DNA of 7,505 nt from Chloroflexota bacterium (GTDB lineage: Bacteria > Chloroflexota > Anaerolineae > Aggregatilineales > UBA2796). Below, in pieces: positions 1-7,129 of the stretch; the first letter of the stretch is position 1, and the number at the start of each line of letters is the position of its first letter. The position numbers and the translations under genes were made by a program. The DNA is taken from positions 1 to 7,505 of the forward strand of contig RFIM01000197.1 in the NCBI GenBank assembly GCA_003695215.1, read 5' to 3'. The notes below the pieces were generated by a model. The model saw only the letters and a list, made by a program, of their open reading frames with translations. It was not told the DNA's origin and did not search any database.

Positions 1-1058
1 CTGCGCCTGAGCGCTTGACGATTGTGTTGCCTGAAGATGCCACAGCCGATCGCGATGCCGTTGAACGCGGCATGCGAGCGGGCCAAATTCTCGGCGAAGC
101 CACGTGCCTTGCGCGGACGCTAGTGAATCTGCCGCCGAATATCTGTACGCCGCAGCATCTAGCCGAGACTGCGCGTCAGGTCGCTGAGGCGCACGGCTTG
201 CGCCTCCAAGTGCTGGATCGGGCTGAGATGGAAGCGCTCAAGATGGGCGCGCTCTTGGGCGTGGCGCGTGGCAGTGCCATTCCGCCGCAATTCATCATCT
301 TGGAGCATCAGCCTGAGCGCGCTGCAGAAGGCAATAGCATCGTCTTGGTCGGCAAAGGCATCACTTTTGATACAGGCGGCTATAGCATCAAGACTTCCGA
401 AGGCATGGTCGCCATGAAGAATGACATGGCAGGCGCTGCAGCTGTGCTGGGCGCGCTGCAGGCGATCGCGGCGCTAGGCGTGCCGCGCCATGTGGTTGGC
501 TTGGTGCCTGCTACGTTCAACATGATCAGCGGCAACTCGTACTTGCCCAGCGAGGTGCTGACGGCCAGCAACGGCACGACCATCGAGGTGATCAGCACGG
601 ACGCTGAAGGTCGGCTGATCCTAGCCGATGCGCTGGTCTATGCGGCGCGCTACAAGCCTGCGGCTGTGATAGATATCGCGACCCTGACAGGCTCGATTGT
701 GGTCGCGCTTGGCAACGCAGCGGCTGGGCTATACACGACGCATGATGAGCTGCGTCAGGCGCTCTTGGCAGCGGCTGAGGCAACAGGCGAGCGGCTCTGG
801 GCGATGCCGATGTTCAGCGATTACGAGAAGCTGATCGAGTCTAAGACGGCTGATATCAAGAACAGCGGCGGGCGCTTTGGCGGTGCCAGCATTGGCGCAG
901 TTTTCTTGAAGCGCTTCGCGGATTATCCAGCTTGGGCGCACATCGATATGGCAGGCATGGCAGAAGATTTGCCCAACAATCCGCTCTATCCGAGCGGCGC
1001 CACCGGCTATGGCGTGCGCTTACTGGCAGAATACGTGCGGCGCGCCACGACGCAATAA
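1..1058 (+). CDS. pepA: Leucyl aminopeptidase, M17 family (5'-truncated by window edge)
   Basis: This is the C-terminal catalytic part of a cytosolic M17 metallo-aminopeptidase, which removes N-terminal residues from peptides. The reading frame is already open at base 3 (A-P-E-R before an in-frame TTG at 15), so the gene starts before the window. Numbering from the TTG codon, the two-metal site is complete: K114, D119 (in FDTGG), D137 (in KNDMAG), D196 and E198 (in STDAEGRL). The catalytic K126 and R200 are also present. All seven residues align with bovine lens aminopeptidase at a constant offset of 136, so about 140 N-terminal residues lie outside the window and the catalytic domain has no internal gap there. 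The family signature is usually NTDAEGRL; here the first residue is Ser, a mild variant. The frame ends at TAA 1056-1058, 6 nt before the next gene, which suggests co-transcription. The family call is very secure; the true substrate preference cannot be read from sequence. Confidence 0.97.
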   Translation, partial: APERLTIVLPEDATADRDAVERGMRAGQILGEATCLARTLVNLPPNICTPQHLAETARQVAEAHGLRLQVLDRAEMEALKMGALLGVARGSAIPPQFIILEHQPERAAEGNSIVLVGKGITFDTGGYSIKTSEGMVAMKNDMAGAAAVLGALQAIAALGVPRHVVGLVPATFNMISGNSYLPSEVLTASNGTTIEVISTDAEGRLILADALVYAARYKPAAVIDIATLTGSIVVALGNAAAGLYTTHDELRQALLAAAEATGERLWAMPMFSDYEKLIESKTADIKNSGGRFGGASIGAVFLKRFADYPAWAHIDMAGMAEDLPNNPLYPSGATGYGVRLLAEYVRRATTQ

Positions 1059-1064
1059 AAGCCT

Positions 1065-2702
1065 ATGGCTGAGCGACCGACGCGCAGGCTCGATCTGACG
1101 CCTTTGGCAGTGGCGCTCGGCGCCTTGATGATTGGCATAGCGAGCGCAGGCTTTTTTGTCAATCTGCCTGATGATCGACTGATCCTTGCGCGCTATGCAG
1201 CACAGCTGCGCGCAATCGGCGAGCTGGTCTTCAACCGCGGCGAGCCCGTTTTGCTGCTCGCGGCGCCCCTGCCGATATTACTGCAAGCCCTGCTCGGCCC
1301 TGAACTGCTCTTCGGCCTCAGCTTGGCGCTCGGCGCGATATGCCTTTACGCGCTCGGCGCCTTTGCGGCGCTGACGCAAGCCTTTCGGCTGTTGGCAGCA
1401 GGCATTTTTGCGCTCGCCTATCCACTGTGGATTGGCGCAGGCACGCCCTATCCGTTGATGACAGCGCTGATGCTGCTCGGCTTGCTCTCAGCCCAACACG
1501 GGCTTTGGCGTTGGGCAGGCCTCGCCTTCGCAGCAGCGGCATTGTGCGGCCTTGAGGCGCTTGCGCTGTTCGCACTGATGGCACTCTATGCAGCCACGCA
1601 AGGCGCAGCACAGCGCTTCACAGCCACTTTCGGCGCAGCCCTTGGCGCAGCATTCTTGGCGCTATGCTGGCACTATAACTTCGATCTGCGCTTCATGGAA
1701 GGCTTGCTGACCTTCCGACGTGCAGCGCCGCCTGCTGAGGACTTGCTCTCGCTGCCGATCTTAGCGCTCTTGATCGCAGCTGCGGCGCCGATCTGGTGGC
1801 AAGCGCGCCATGAGCCGTTCGCAGCCTTGCTCGGCGCTTGGATCGGGCTTTACCTCGGCATACTAGGCGGACTTTTTCGTTTTGAAGGCGGTTATACCTA
1901 TGCGCCAATCGTGCCAGCGGCGGCGCTTTTGGCAGGCAGGCTCTTCCAGCGGGCGCCGATCATGAGCGTTGTCGGCGTCGGCGTCACGGTCAGCGCGTGC
2001 GTCATTGCGCTCAGCGATAGCATGCCCGCGCGCGCCTTGCCGCAGCGCTGGCCCGACCTGCCCGAAGCGCAGCGCGTCGCTGTGCCGCGCAAAGATGCGC
2101 TCTTCTATCAGGCGTGGCGCCTTGACCAACAGCTGATCGCGCTGGACGGCACGCTGCAGCCTGAGCTGCGCCGCTTCCTAGAGCGCGGCGATTTGCACTC
2201 GGCGCTTGTGCTTTACGCGCCCGATCTGCTCAATCTCGCCTTCGCCGATGACGACTGGCGCTACACAGACGCCTTCGCTGCGCTCAACTACCTGCCGTAT
2301 CAATCCGAGCGCTCCTTTCGGCGCCAATCAGAGATCGCGCCGTTCAGCGCGCGCCTCTACAGGCCTGATCGCGCCTTCAGCCCTGATCTCTATCTGCGCA
2401 CGATCGCCTTAGCCGTGCCACAAAGCGATCGGATGCCTGTTTTGCGTCTGTGCTTGCGCTGGCAGGTCGAGCGCCCAGCCAGCCGCCCGATCGCCGTTGA
2501 GATCGCGCTTGGCACTAGCAATCGGCGCGTTGAATTCCCTGCAGCTGTGTTCGCCGCAGGCAGCTTTGAGACCTACCACGCGCTGGCCATGCCCGCTGAG
2601 ATAGCTCAAGGCAGCAAGGCGCCCTTGCGCATCCGCGTGATCGTCAACAACGGCACACTTGGCGAGCTCGTCTTGGAAAGCTTGGAGACTCTGCTCAATT
2701 AA
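1065..2702 (+). CDS. Polytopic membrane protein, GT-C glycosyltransferase-like, with C-terminal soluble domain
   Basis: A 545-residue protein. Residues about 12-33 form a first membrane helix, and roughly eight to ten more hydrophobic segments run to about residue 316. Residues 320-545 are soluble-looking, and 455-545 have an alternating beta-rich pattern. Right after helix 1 comes N-L-P-D-D (33-37), then an RYAAQLRAIG...FNRGEPV stretch and A-P-L-P (67-70). This resembles the first extracytoplasmic loop of GT-C enzymes, where an acidic pair follows TM1 and a 'RYA...G...FN.GE' run and a Pro-Leu segment come later. GT-C enzymes transfer sugars from lipid-linked donors outside the membrane. Many Chloroflexota GT-C-like proteins carry a similar C-terminal beta domain. 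The match is by eye and degenerate, so enzymatic activity is not shown. ATG at 1065 lies 6 nt after the aminopeptidase stop with no clear Shine-Dalgarno, so translation may be coupled. The stop overlaps that of the convergent SDR gene. Confidence 0.85.
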   Translation: MAERPTRRLDLTPLAVALGALMIGIASAGFFVNLPDDRLILARYAAQLRAIGELVFNRGEPVLLLAAPLPILLQALLGPELLFGLSLALGAICLYALGAFAALTQAFRLLAAGIFALAYPLWIGAGTPYPLMTALMLLGLLSAQHGLWRWAGLAFAAAALCGLEALALFALMALYAATQGAAQRFTATFGAALGAAFLALCWHYNFDLRFMEGLLTFRRAAPPAEDLLSLPILALLIAAAAPIWWQARHEPFAALLGAWIGLYLGILGGLFRFEGGYTYAPIVPAAALLAGRLFQRAPIMSVVGVGVTVSACVIALSDSMPARALPQRWPDLPEAQRVAVPRKDALFYQAWRLDQQLIALDGTLQPELRRFLERGDLHSALVLYAPDLLNLAFADDDWRYTDAFAALNYLPYQSERSFRRQSEIAPFSARLYRPDRAFSPDLYLRTIALAVPQSDRMPVLRLCLRWQVERPASRPIAVEIALGTSNRRVEFPAAVFAAGSFETYHALAMPAEIAQGSKAPLRIRVIVNNGTLGELVLESLETLLN

Positions 2703-3445
2703 ATCAGCGAACGTCCGCCATCTACCAAATAGATAGCGCCAGTGGTGAAATCAGCCTCGATCAGGAAAGCGGCCAGCTTGGCGACATCCTGTGGCGTGCC
2801 GATGCGCTTCAAAGCTGAGTTCGCCTCTGCCCAAGCGCGCTTCTTGGCGAGCGACGCCTCGTCCAGGCCATCCGGCAGCAAGACCGTGCCAGGCGCAATG
2901 GCATTCACGCGAATTTTTGGCGCCAGTTCCAGAGCTAGCGATTTGGTGATCGAGACCAGCGCCGCTTTGCTGGCCGCATGATGCGCGTTCTCCTGCCAGA
3001 CCTGAAAAGCCGACAGGTCAGCGATGTTCAAGATGACGCCGCCATCAGGCTGCCCTAGCATTTGGCGCGCCGCGAACTGCGCTGCGAAGAATGGCGCGCG
3101 CGCGTTCACGTTGAGAGCCAAATTCCACTCCGACTCCGTGATCTCAAGGGCAGGCTTGTTCAGCCAAACCGAGGCGTTATTAATCAGCACATCTAGCCTG
3201 CCGAAATGCGCGATAGTGCCATCTACAAGCGCTCGCAACTGCGAGAGATCATTTACATCACAGCGCTGAGCGAAGCATTGAACGCCATGCGCTTCGATCT
3301 CAGCGCGAGTCTGCGCGTGTGGTTCGTCCTCAAAGTGCCAGCTGAAGGCGATGTGCGCGCCGCGCCGCGCCAGTTCTAGCGCGATGACGCGGCCGACGCG
3401 CCGTGCTGCGCCCGTGATCAAGATTGCGCGCCCTGCGATCTCCAT
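2699..3445 (-). CDS. SDR family oxidoreductase, pteridine-reductase-like, with altered active-site Tyr
   Basis: A Rossmann-fold NAD(P)-dependent short-chain dehydrogenase of 248 residues, the normal length. Counting from ATG 3445: cofactor loop TGAARRVG (11-18), D64 in the CDV run, NNAS (89-92), N114, and a C-terminal VDGG. The paired Arg in the glycine loop suggests NADPH. The position usually held by catalytic Ser is D143 (NIAD), as in pteridine reductase PTR1 and FolM. The usual YxxxK is HxxxK here: H156 (codon CAT at 2980-2978) and K160. This is one base from Tyr TAT, so activity may be changed or lost. Start choice: a GTG at 3460 would overlap the upstream stop and add five residues, but AGGAG at 3457-3453 lies 7 nt before ATG 3445, which makes that ATG the better start. 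It is the last gene of the minus-strand operon. The SDR fold is certain; the substrate is unknown. Confidence 0.93.
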   Translation of the reverse strand: MEIAGRAILITGAARRVGRVIALELARRGAHIAFSWHFEDEPHAQTRAEIEAHGVQCFAQRCDVNDLSQLRALVDGTIAHFGRLDVLINNASVWLNKPALEITESEWNLALNVNARAPFFAAQFAARQMLGQPDGGVILNIADLSAFQVWQENAHHAASKAALVSITKSLALELAPKIRVNAIAPGTVLLPDGLDEASLAKKRAWAEANSALKRIGTPQDVAKLAAFLIEADFTTGAIYLVDGGRSLI

Positions 3446-3456
3446 GATAGCTCTCC

Positions 3457-4764
3457 TCACAGAAGTTCAGCGCGCCGCAAGAGCGCTTTGGCCGCCTGTG
3501 TGCACTCGGCGATCAAGGCTGCCACGTCCACGCCTTGCACAGCGCGCTCGCGCACGAAAATCCGATTGCCGACGATCACATGCCGCACGTCTGCGCCATT
3601 GGCAGTGTAGACGAGCGCAGAGAACGGATCGTGAACAGGCGCGCTGCGCGGCGTTTGGATATCCACGCAGATCAAGCGCGCCACGTTGCCAAGGCTCAGC
3701 GCCGCTGACGACAAGCCGACCGCAGCCGCGCCTTCCACGCACGCCATGTACAGAATATGGCGCGGCAAGAGCGCTGTCGCGTCCATAGTCTCGATCTTCG
3801 CCAAGAGTGCCGCGATCTTGAGCAGCTCAAGCATATCTTGGCTGTTGTTGCTGCCCGAGCCATCAGCGCCGAGCGCAATGGGCACGCCGCGCCCAAAGAG
3901 CGGCGCGATCTTGGCCATGCCGCTCGCCAAGTACATATTGCTCGTCGGGCAGTGGATCAAGCGTGCGCCGCTTTTTTGGAGCAAGCGCATTTCATCGTCT
4001 GAGAGCCATACGCCATGCACCACTTGCGTCCGCGCGCTCAGCACGCCAAGCCGCGCTAGCCACTCAATATGACGCATGCCATTGCGCGCGATCATCAGCC
4101 CGACCTCGTCCTGAGTCTCAGCTGCATGCAAGTGGAACGGCACTTGCCAGGCTTCAGCGAGCGCAAAGGTGCGCTGCATGGCTTCATCAGAGCAGCGCCA
4201 TGGCACCATCGGCCCAACGCAGACCTGGACGTTGCTGCCATGCGCTGTGGCGCGCAGACGTTCCATCTCTGCGATGATCTGATCGAGCTGTAGCGCGCCA
4301 TCGCCCAGATCGTTCCAGCCGTAGGCGAAGAGCGTCGGCAGGCCGAACTCAAGATAGGCGCGCAAGGCTGCATCCGAGTGCGCAGGTGAATTCACCAGCT
4401 TGTGGTGCTCGGTCAGCGCGACCACACCGCAGGTCACGTTCTCAACTAAGCCGAGTAGCGTCGCCAAGTAGACGTCCTCAGGCGTCATAGCTGCTTGCAG
4501 CTTCCAGACCACGCCCTTGAGCCAGTCGAGCAACTTTTTATCGTCGCCGAGTCCGCGCATGAAGGTTTGGCTGAGATGCGTGTGCGCATTGACCAAACCG
4601 TGCAGCACAGCGCAGCCATGCGCTTCCAGCACAATTGCCGACTCGGGCGCAGCGAAGGTGCCGAGCGCGGCGATCTTTCCATCAGCGCCGATCAGCACAT
4701 CGCCCTCAGCGAAGGTGCCGTTGATCACATCCAGCAGCGTGCCGCCGCGAATCCAGATCGGCAT
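3457..4764 (-). CDS. Amidohydrolase, ATZ/TRZ-type (cytosine/guanine/SAH deaminase-like)
   Basis: A 435-residue metal-dependent hydrolase of the amidohydrolase superfamily, typical in length for the ATZ/TRZ group that deaminates or dechlorinates heterocyclic substrates (S-adenosylhomocysteine, 8-oxoguanine, triazines, pterins). An N-terminal beta domain (1-55) leads into the barrel. The mononuclear metal site is complete: H61 and H63 (NAHTH), H213 (HLHAAET) and D301 (GADGSGSNN), with catalytic E216 and H250 (VVHG). HCPTSNMYLASG (271-282) is a typical family motif. The last ~75 residues return to the beta domain. No signal peptide is visible, so it is cytoplasmic. ATG 4764 lies 3 nt after the E1-beta stop with no Shine-Dalgarno, which implies translational coupling. 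Its TGA (3459-3457) lies on the SDR gene's Shine-Dalgarno. Automatic pipelines often call such proteins chlorohydrolase or SAH deaminase; the real substrate cannot be decided here. Confidence 0.95.
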   Translation of the reverse strand: MPIWIRGGTLLDVINGTFAEGDVLIGADGKIAALGTFAAPESAIVLEAHGCAVLHGLVNAHTHLSQTFMRGLGDDKKLLDWLKGVVWKLQAAMTPEDVYLATLLGLVENVTCGVVALTEHHKLVNSPAHSDAALRAYLEFGLPTLFAYGWNDLGDGALQLDQIIAEMERLRATAHGSNVQVCVGPMVPWRCSDEAMQRTFALAEAWQVPFHLHAAETQDEVGLMIARNGMRHIEWLARLGVLSARTQVVHGVWLSDDEMRLLQKSGARLIHCPTSNMYLASGMAKIAPLFGRGVPIALGADGSGSNNSQDMLELLKIAALLAKIETMDATALLPRHILYMACVEGAAAVGLSSAALSLGNVARLICVDIQTPRSAPVHDPFSALVYTANGADVRHVIVGNRIFVRERAVQGVDVAALIAECTQAAKALLRRAELL

Positions 4765-4767
4765 GGC

Positions 4768-5760
4768 TCAACGGGCGGGCAAAGGCAGCGCCAACTTTTG
4801 CGCCGCGCTGATGATATCTGCAGCGCTAGGCAGCACGAACTGCTCAAGGGCAGGCGCGTACGGAATCGGCACGTTTTTGGCTGCGATGCGCACAATCGGT
4901 GCGTCAAGCCAATCGAGCGCTTCCTCGGCGATCAGCGCGGCGATCTCAGCGCCTGGGCCGCAGCGCTTGTGAGCTTCATGGGCGATGATCAAGCGGCCTG
5001 TCTTCTCAATCGAGCGCACGACCGTCTCTAGATCGAACGGCACTAGCGTGCGCGGATCGATCACTTCCAGCTGGATGCCATCCTCAGCCAGTTGGTCGGC
5101 GGCGCGCAGGGCGTGGCGCAGCATGCCGCCGATCGCCACGAGGGTGATATGCGCGCCTTGGCGCACGATGCGCGCCTGACCAAATGGCACCAGGAAATCG
5201 GGATCGGACGGCACCTCGCCTTTTTCAGCATAAAGCATCTTATGTTCGAAGAACAAGACGGGATCGTTGCCGCGAATGGCGGTTTTCAGCAAGCCTTTGG
5301 CATCAGCAGGCGTGGCAGGCGTGACGATCTTCAAGCCTGGCACGTTCATGAACCAGGACTCAGGGCTTTGGCTGTGCTGCTGAGCGGCGCTGCCAGGCGC
5401 GCCTGTAGTGACGCGCACTGTGACGGGCACATTTGCCTTGCCGCCGCTCATATAGCGCGCCTTTGCCAGCTGATTGACGATCTGATCGCCTGCCACAGGC
5501 AAAAAATCGCCGAACATGATCTCGACCACCGGGCGCATGCCCATCATAGCCGCGCCGAGCGCCGCACCGATGATCGCGCTCTCACTGATCGGCGTATCCA
5601 GCACACGCGCCTCGCCAAATTGGTCGAGCAAGCCTTGTGTCACGCCGAAGACGCCGCCAAAAGTGCCGACGTCCTCGCCCATCAAGAAAACTGAGGCATC
5701 TCGCGCCATCTCCTCAGCAAGTGCCTCACGAATCGCTTCGCTATAGGTCAATTCACGCAT
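4768..5760 (-). CDS. Thiamine-diphosphate dehydrogenase E1 component, beta subunit (pyruvate/acetoin dehydrogenase type)
   Basis: A 330-residue beta subunit of a heterotetrameric E1, which with the alpha subunit decarboxylates a 2-oxoacid (or cleaves acetoin) using thiamine diphosphate and passes the acyl group to a lipoyl E2. Visible family motifs in order: MGEDVGTFGGVFGVTQGL (27-44); DTPISE (55-60), with E60 the glutamate that activates the cofactor; EIMFGDF (80-86); QQHSQSPESWF (127-137), with conserved H129; DPRTLVPFD (235-243); HEAHKRCGPGAE (261-272); and the C-terminal PIPYAPALE (298-306). The length equals the family norm and all core residues are intact. ATG 5760 is preceded by AGGA at 5772-5769, 8 nt away. 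An 84-nt gap separates it from E1 alpha upstream, and 3 nt separate it from the amidohydrolase downstream. Subunit identity is secure; whether the substrate is pyruvate, a branched-chain oxoacid or acetoin is open. Confidence 0.97.
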   Translation of the reverse strand: MRELTYSEAIREALAEEMARDASVFLMGEDVGTFGGVFGVTQGLLDQFGEARVLDTPISESAIIGAALGAAMMGMRPVVEIMFGDFLPVAGDQIVNQLAKARYMSGGKANVPVTVRVTTGAPGSAAQQHSQSPESWFMNVPGLKIVTPATPADAKGLLKTAIRGNDPVLFFEHKMLYAEKGEVPSDPDFLVPFGQARIVRQGAHITLVAIGGMLRHALRAADQLAEDGIQLEVIDPRTLVPFDLETVVRSIEKTGRLIIAHEAHKRCGPGAEIAALIAEEALDWLDAPIVRIAAKNVPIPYAPALEQFVLPSAADIISAAQKLALPLPAR

Positions 5761-5844
5761 GAGAGCTATCCTGTTTTCATGAAAGCATTCTTGAAGCGCC
5801 TGATCTCAGGCTATTGCAAGGCCACAGAAGCAGCGCGGCCGTCA
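5761..5844 (-). other. E1 alpha-E1 beta intergenic spacer with small hairpin
   Basis: This 84-nt gap is the only sizeable space inside the minus-strand operon. It holds an inverted repeat GCCTG-4 nt-CAGGC (5798-5811), which could fold in the mRNA. No T-run follows it, so it is not a convincing terminator; it may affect mRNA stability or processing, or mean nothing. The E1-beta Shine-Dalgarno (AGGA, 5772-5769) lies at the downstream end. Two tiny ATG frames here stop after three or four codons and are not genes. Confidence 0.4.
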
Positions 5845-6843
5845 TCAGAAGACCTTTCCGTTGTGCGTCTCAGCGTAGACGCCCGCTAGCGCTTCTTCAG
5901 GCTGCGGATGCGGCGATCGGCGCGCATAGGCGACGGCTTCATCCAATTGCGCCCGCACCGATTGGCGTATCGCCTCAAGATCGGCCTCGCTCAAGATGTT
6001 GGTGGCGATCAGGGCAGCGCCTAGACGCACAATTGGGCAGCGCTGCTGCCATTCTTGCAGCTCGCCTGCAGGCTTATAGACTTGCGGATCGCCTTCGTAA
6101 TGACCGTGCCAACGGTAGGTCTTGCACTCGATCAAGGTCGGCCCGAGGCCTTGCCGCGCCTGTGAGAGCGCTTCGCTCGCGGCGCGGTAAACGGCTGGCG
6201 CATCGTTGCCATCTACAATCACGCCGCGAAAAGCGTAGCTCTCCGCGCGCAAGGCCAGATCGGCAATTGGCGCCTGTTTGTGCTGTGGCGTGCCTTCGCC
6301 ATACAGGTTGTTCTCGCAGATGAAGACCACGGGCAAGCGCCACAGGCCTGCTAAGTTGAGCGCTTCGTGAAAAGCGCCTTCGTTAGCCGCGCCGTCGCCG
6401 AAGAAAGAGACAGCAACGCGATCTTCGCCGCGCATAGCGAAAGCTAGCGCCGCGCCAACAGCTATCGGAATGCCGCCAGCCACAATGCCGTTCGCACCTA
6501 GGCTGCCCAGGGCAAAATCAGCGATGTGCAGCGAGCCGCCGCGTCCGCCGCAGTAGCCCGTTGAGCGCGCTGCCAATTCCGCCATCATGCGCGCCACATC
6601 GCCGCCCTTGCCGATCAAATGCCCGTGCCCGCGATGCGTGCTCGTGAAGACGTCCTCTGCGCGCATGGCCATGCCTACGCCGACCGCACTCGCCTCTTGC
6701 CCAATGCTGGCATGGATGAAGCCTGGGATCAAGCCAATGCGCCGCTCTGCAATGGCGCGCAGCTCGAATTCGCGCACCAGCACCATGCGCCGATACATCT
6801 CTTTGAGCAGGTCAGGCGCCAAGCCTGTCAAATCCACGATCAT
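5845..6843 (-). CDS. Thiamine-diphosphate dehydrogenase E1 component, alpha subunit (acetoin/pyruvate dehydrogenase type)
   Basis: The alpha subunit of the E1 heterotetramer, 332 residues from the chosen start. The thiamine-diphosphate motif is complete: GDGAANEG (149-156) with closing NN (178-179). Other family marks are HASIGQEA (44-51), THRGHGHLIGKG (69-80), GGRGGSLHIAD (99-109) and YRWHGHYEGDP (243-253). The last resembles the acetoin-dehydrogenase form (HGHxEGDP) more than the RGHSMSDP of mitochondrial pyruvate dehydrogenase, a weak hint about substrate. Start: ATG 6843 has GAGGT at 6852-6848 just upstream, and the protein begins M-I-V-D-L as expected. An in-frame GTG at 6906 would add 21 residues that look non-coding and cross the likely promoter. 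This is the first gene of a four-gene minus-strand set: E1 alpha, E1 beta, amidohydrolase, SDR. No E2 or E3 gene follows. Confidence 0.96.
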   Translation of the reverse strand: MIVDLTGLAPDLLKEMYRRMVLVREFELRAIAERRIGLIPGFIHASIGQEASAVGVGMAMRAEDVFTSTHRGHGHLIGKGGDVARMMAELAARSTGYCGGRGGSLHIADFALGSLGANGIVAGGIPIAVGAALAFAMRGEDRVAVSFFGDGAANEGAFHEALNLAGLWRLPVVFICENNLYGEGTPQHKQAPIADLALRAESYAFRGVIVDGNDAPAVYRAASEALSQARQGLGPTLIECKTYRWHGHYEGDPQVYKPAGELQEWQQRCPIVRLGAALIATNILSEADLEAIRQSVRAQLDEAVAYARRSPHPQPEEALAGVYAETHNGKVF

Positions 6844-6877
6844 GCCTACCTCGATATTTGCTCGGATGATGAAAGCT

Positions 6878-6910
6878 AGTATAGCTGAGTTCGGCCTATG
6901 GCGCACGCAA
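6878..6910 (-). promoter_or_regulatory. Possible promoter for the E1 operon
   Basis: On the minus strand a good -10 hexamer TATACT (6883-6878) lies 34 nt before the E1-alpha ATG at 6843, giving a leader of about 28 nt. The nearest -35-like hexamer, TTGCGT (6910-6905), is 21 nt away, longer than the ideal 17, so the -35 assignment is weak. The position is right for a promoter of the four-gene operon. Inferred from sequence only. Confidence 0.4.
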
Positions 6911-6990
6911 CCGCGCTAGCCTTTTCTCACAGATGAGCGATATGAAGCTCTAGGGCATGGCAGCTAGCCCTCGGCAGCTGCTTTTCAGGC

Positions 6991-7019
6991 TTGACGCGCC
7001 CCATGCGCTGTGCTAAACT
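6991..7019 (+). promoter_or_regulatory. Sigma-70-type promoter for tRNA-Glu
   Basis: TTGACG (6991-6996) and TAAACT (7014-7019) are separated by exactly 17 nt, and a TGC just before the -10 makes an extended -10 element. Five of six -35 bases and four of six -10 bases match the consensus. Transcription would begin near 7026, a few bases before the mature tRNA 5' end at 7033, as is usual for tRNA genes. It may also read on towards metG. Confidence 0.75.
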
Positions 7020-7032
7020 TGCCCAAGTGCCT

Positions 7033-7105
7033 GCCCCTATCGTCTAGAGGTCTAGGACGCGGCCCTTTCAAGGCTGAAACCGGGGTTCGAGTCCCCGTAG
7101 GGGCA
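7033..7105 (+). tRNA. trnE: tRNA-Glu (anticodon TTC)
   Basis: A full cloverleaf can be drawn by hand. The 7-bp acceptor stem is GCCCCTA (7033-7039) with TAGGGGC (7098-7104). The D arm begins GTCT and closes with AGGAC. The anticodon stem CGGCC/GGCTG has one G-T pair around the loop CTTTCAA, giving anticodon TTC (Glu, GAA/GAG). The T stem CGGGG/CCCCG (7081-7085, 7093-7097) encloses TTCGAGT. The discriminator is A7105. CCA is not encoded, so it must be added after transcription. It is preceded by a near-consensus promoter. A minus-strand open frame across this gene is a shadow, not a protein. Confidence 0.97.
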
Positions 7106-7129
7106 TATTGCCTCATGTGACTGAACCCA

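Noticed and set aside
3446..3460. SDR start at GTG 3460, overlapping the amidohydrolase stop
   Set aside because: It is possible through a 4-nt GTGA overlap, but AGGAG at 3457-3453 is placed ideally for ATG 3445, and the Rossmann fold needs no extra residues.
4495..5694. Long plus-strand open frames of 178 and 200 codons opposite the amidohydrolase and E1 beta genes
   Set aside because: They are antisense shadows of well-conserved genes in GC-rich DNA, with no recognisable domains and no supporting start signals.
6844..6906. Longer E1-alpha start at GTG 6906
   Set aside because: The extra 21 residues are unlike the family N-terminus, cross the likely -10 element, and have no Shine-Dalgarno; ATG 6843 has GAGGT just upstream.
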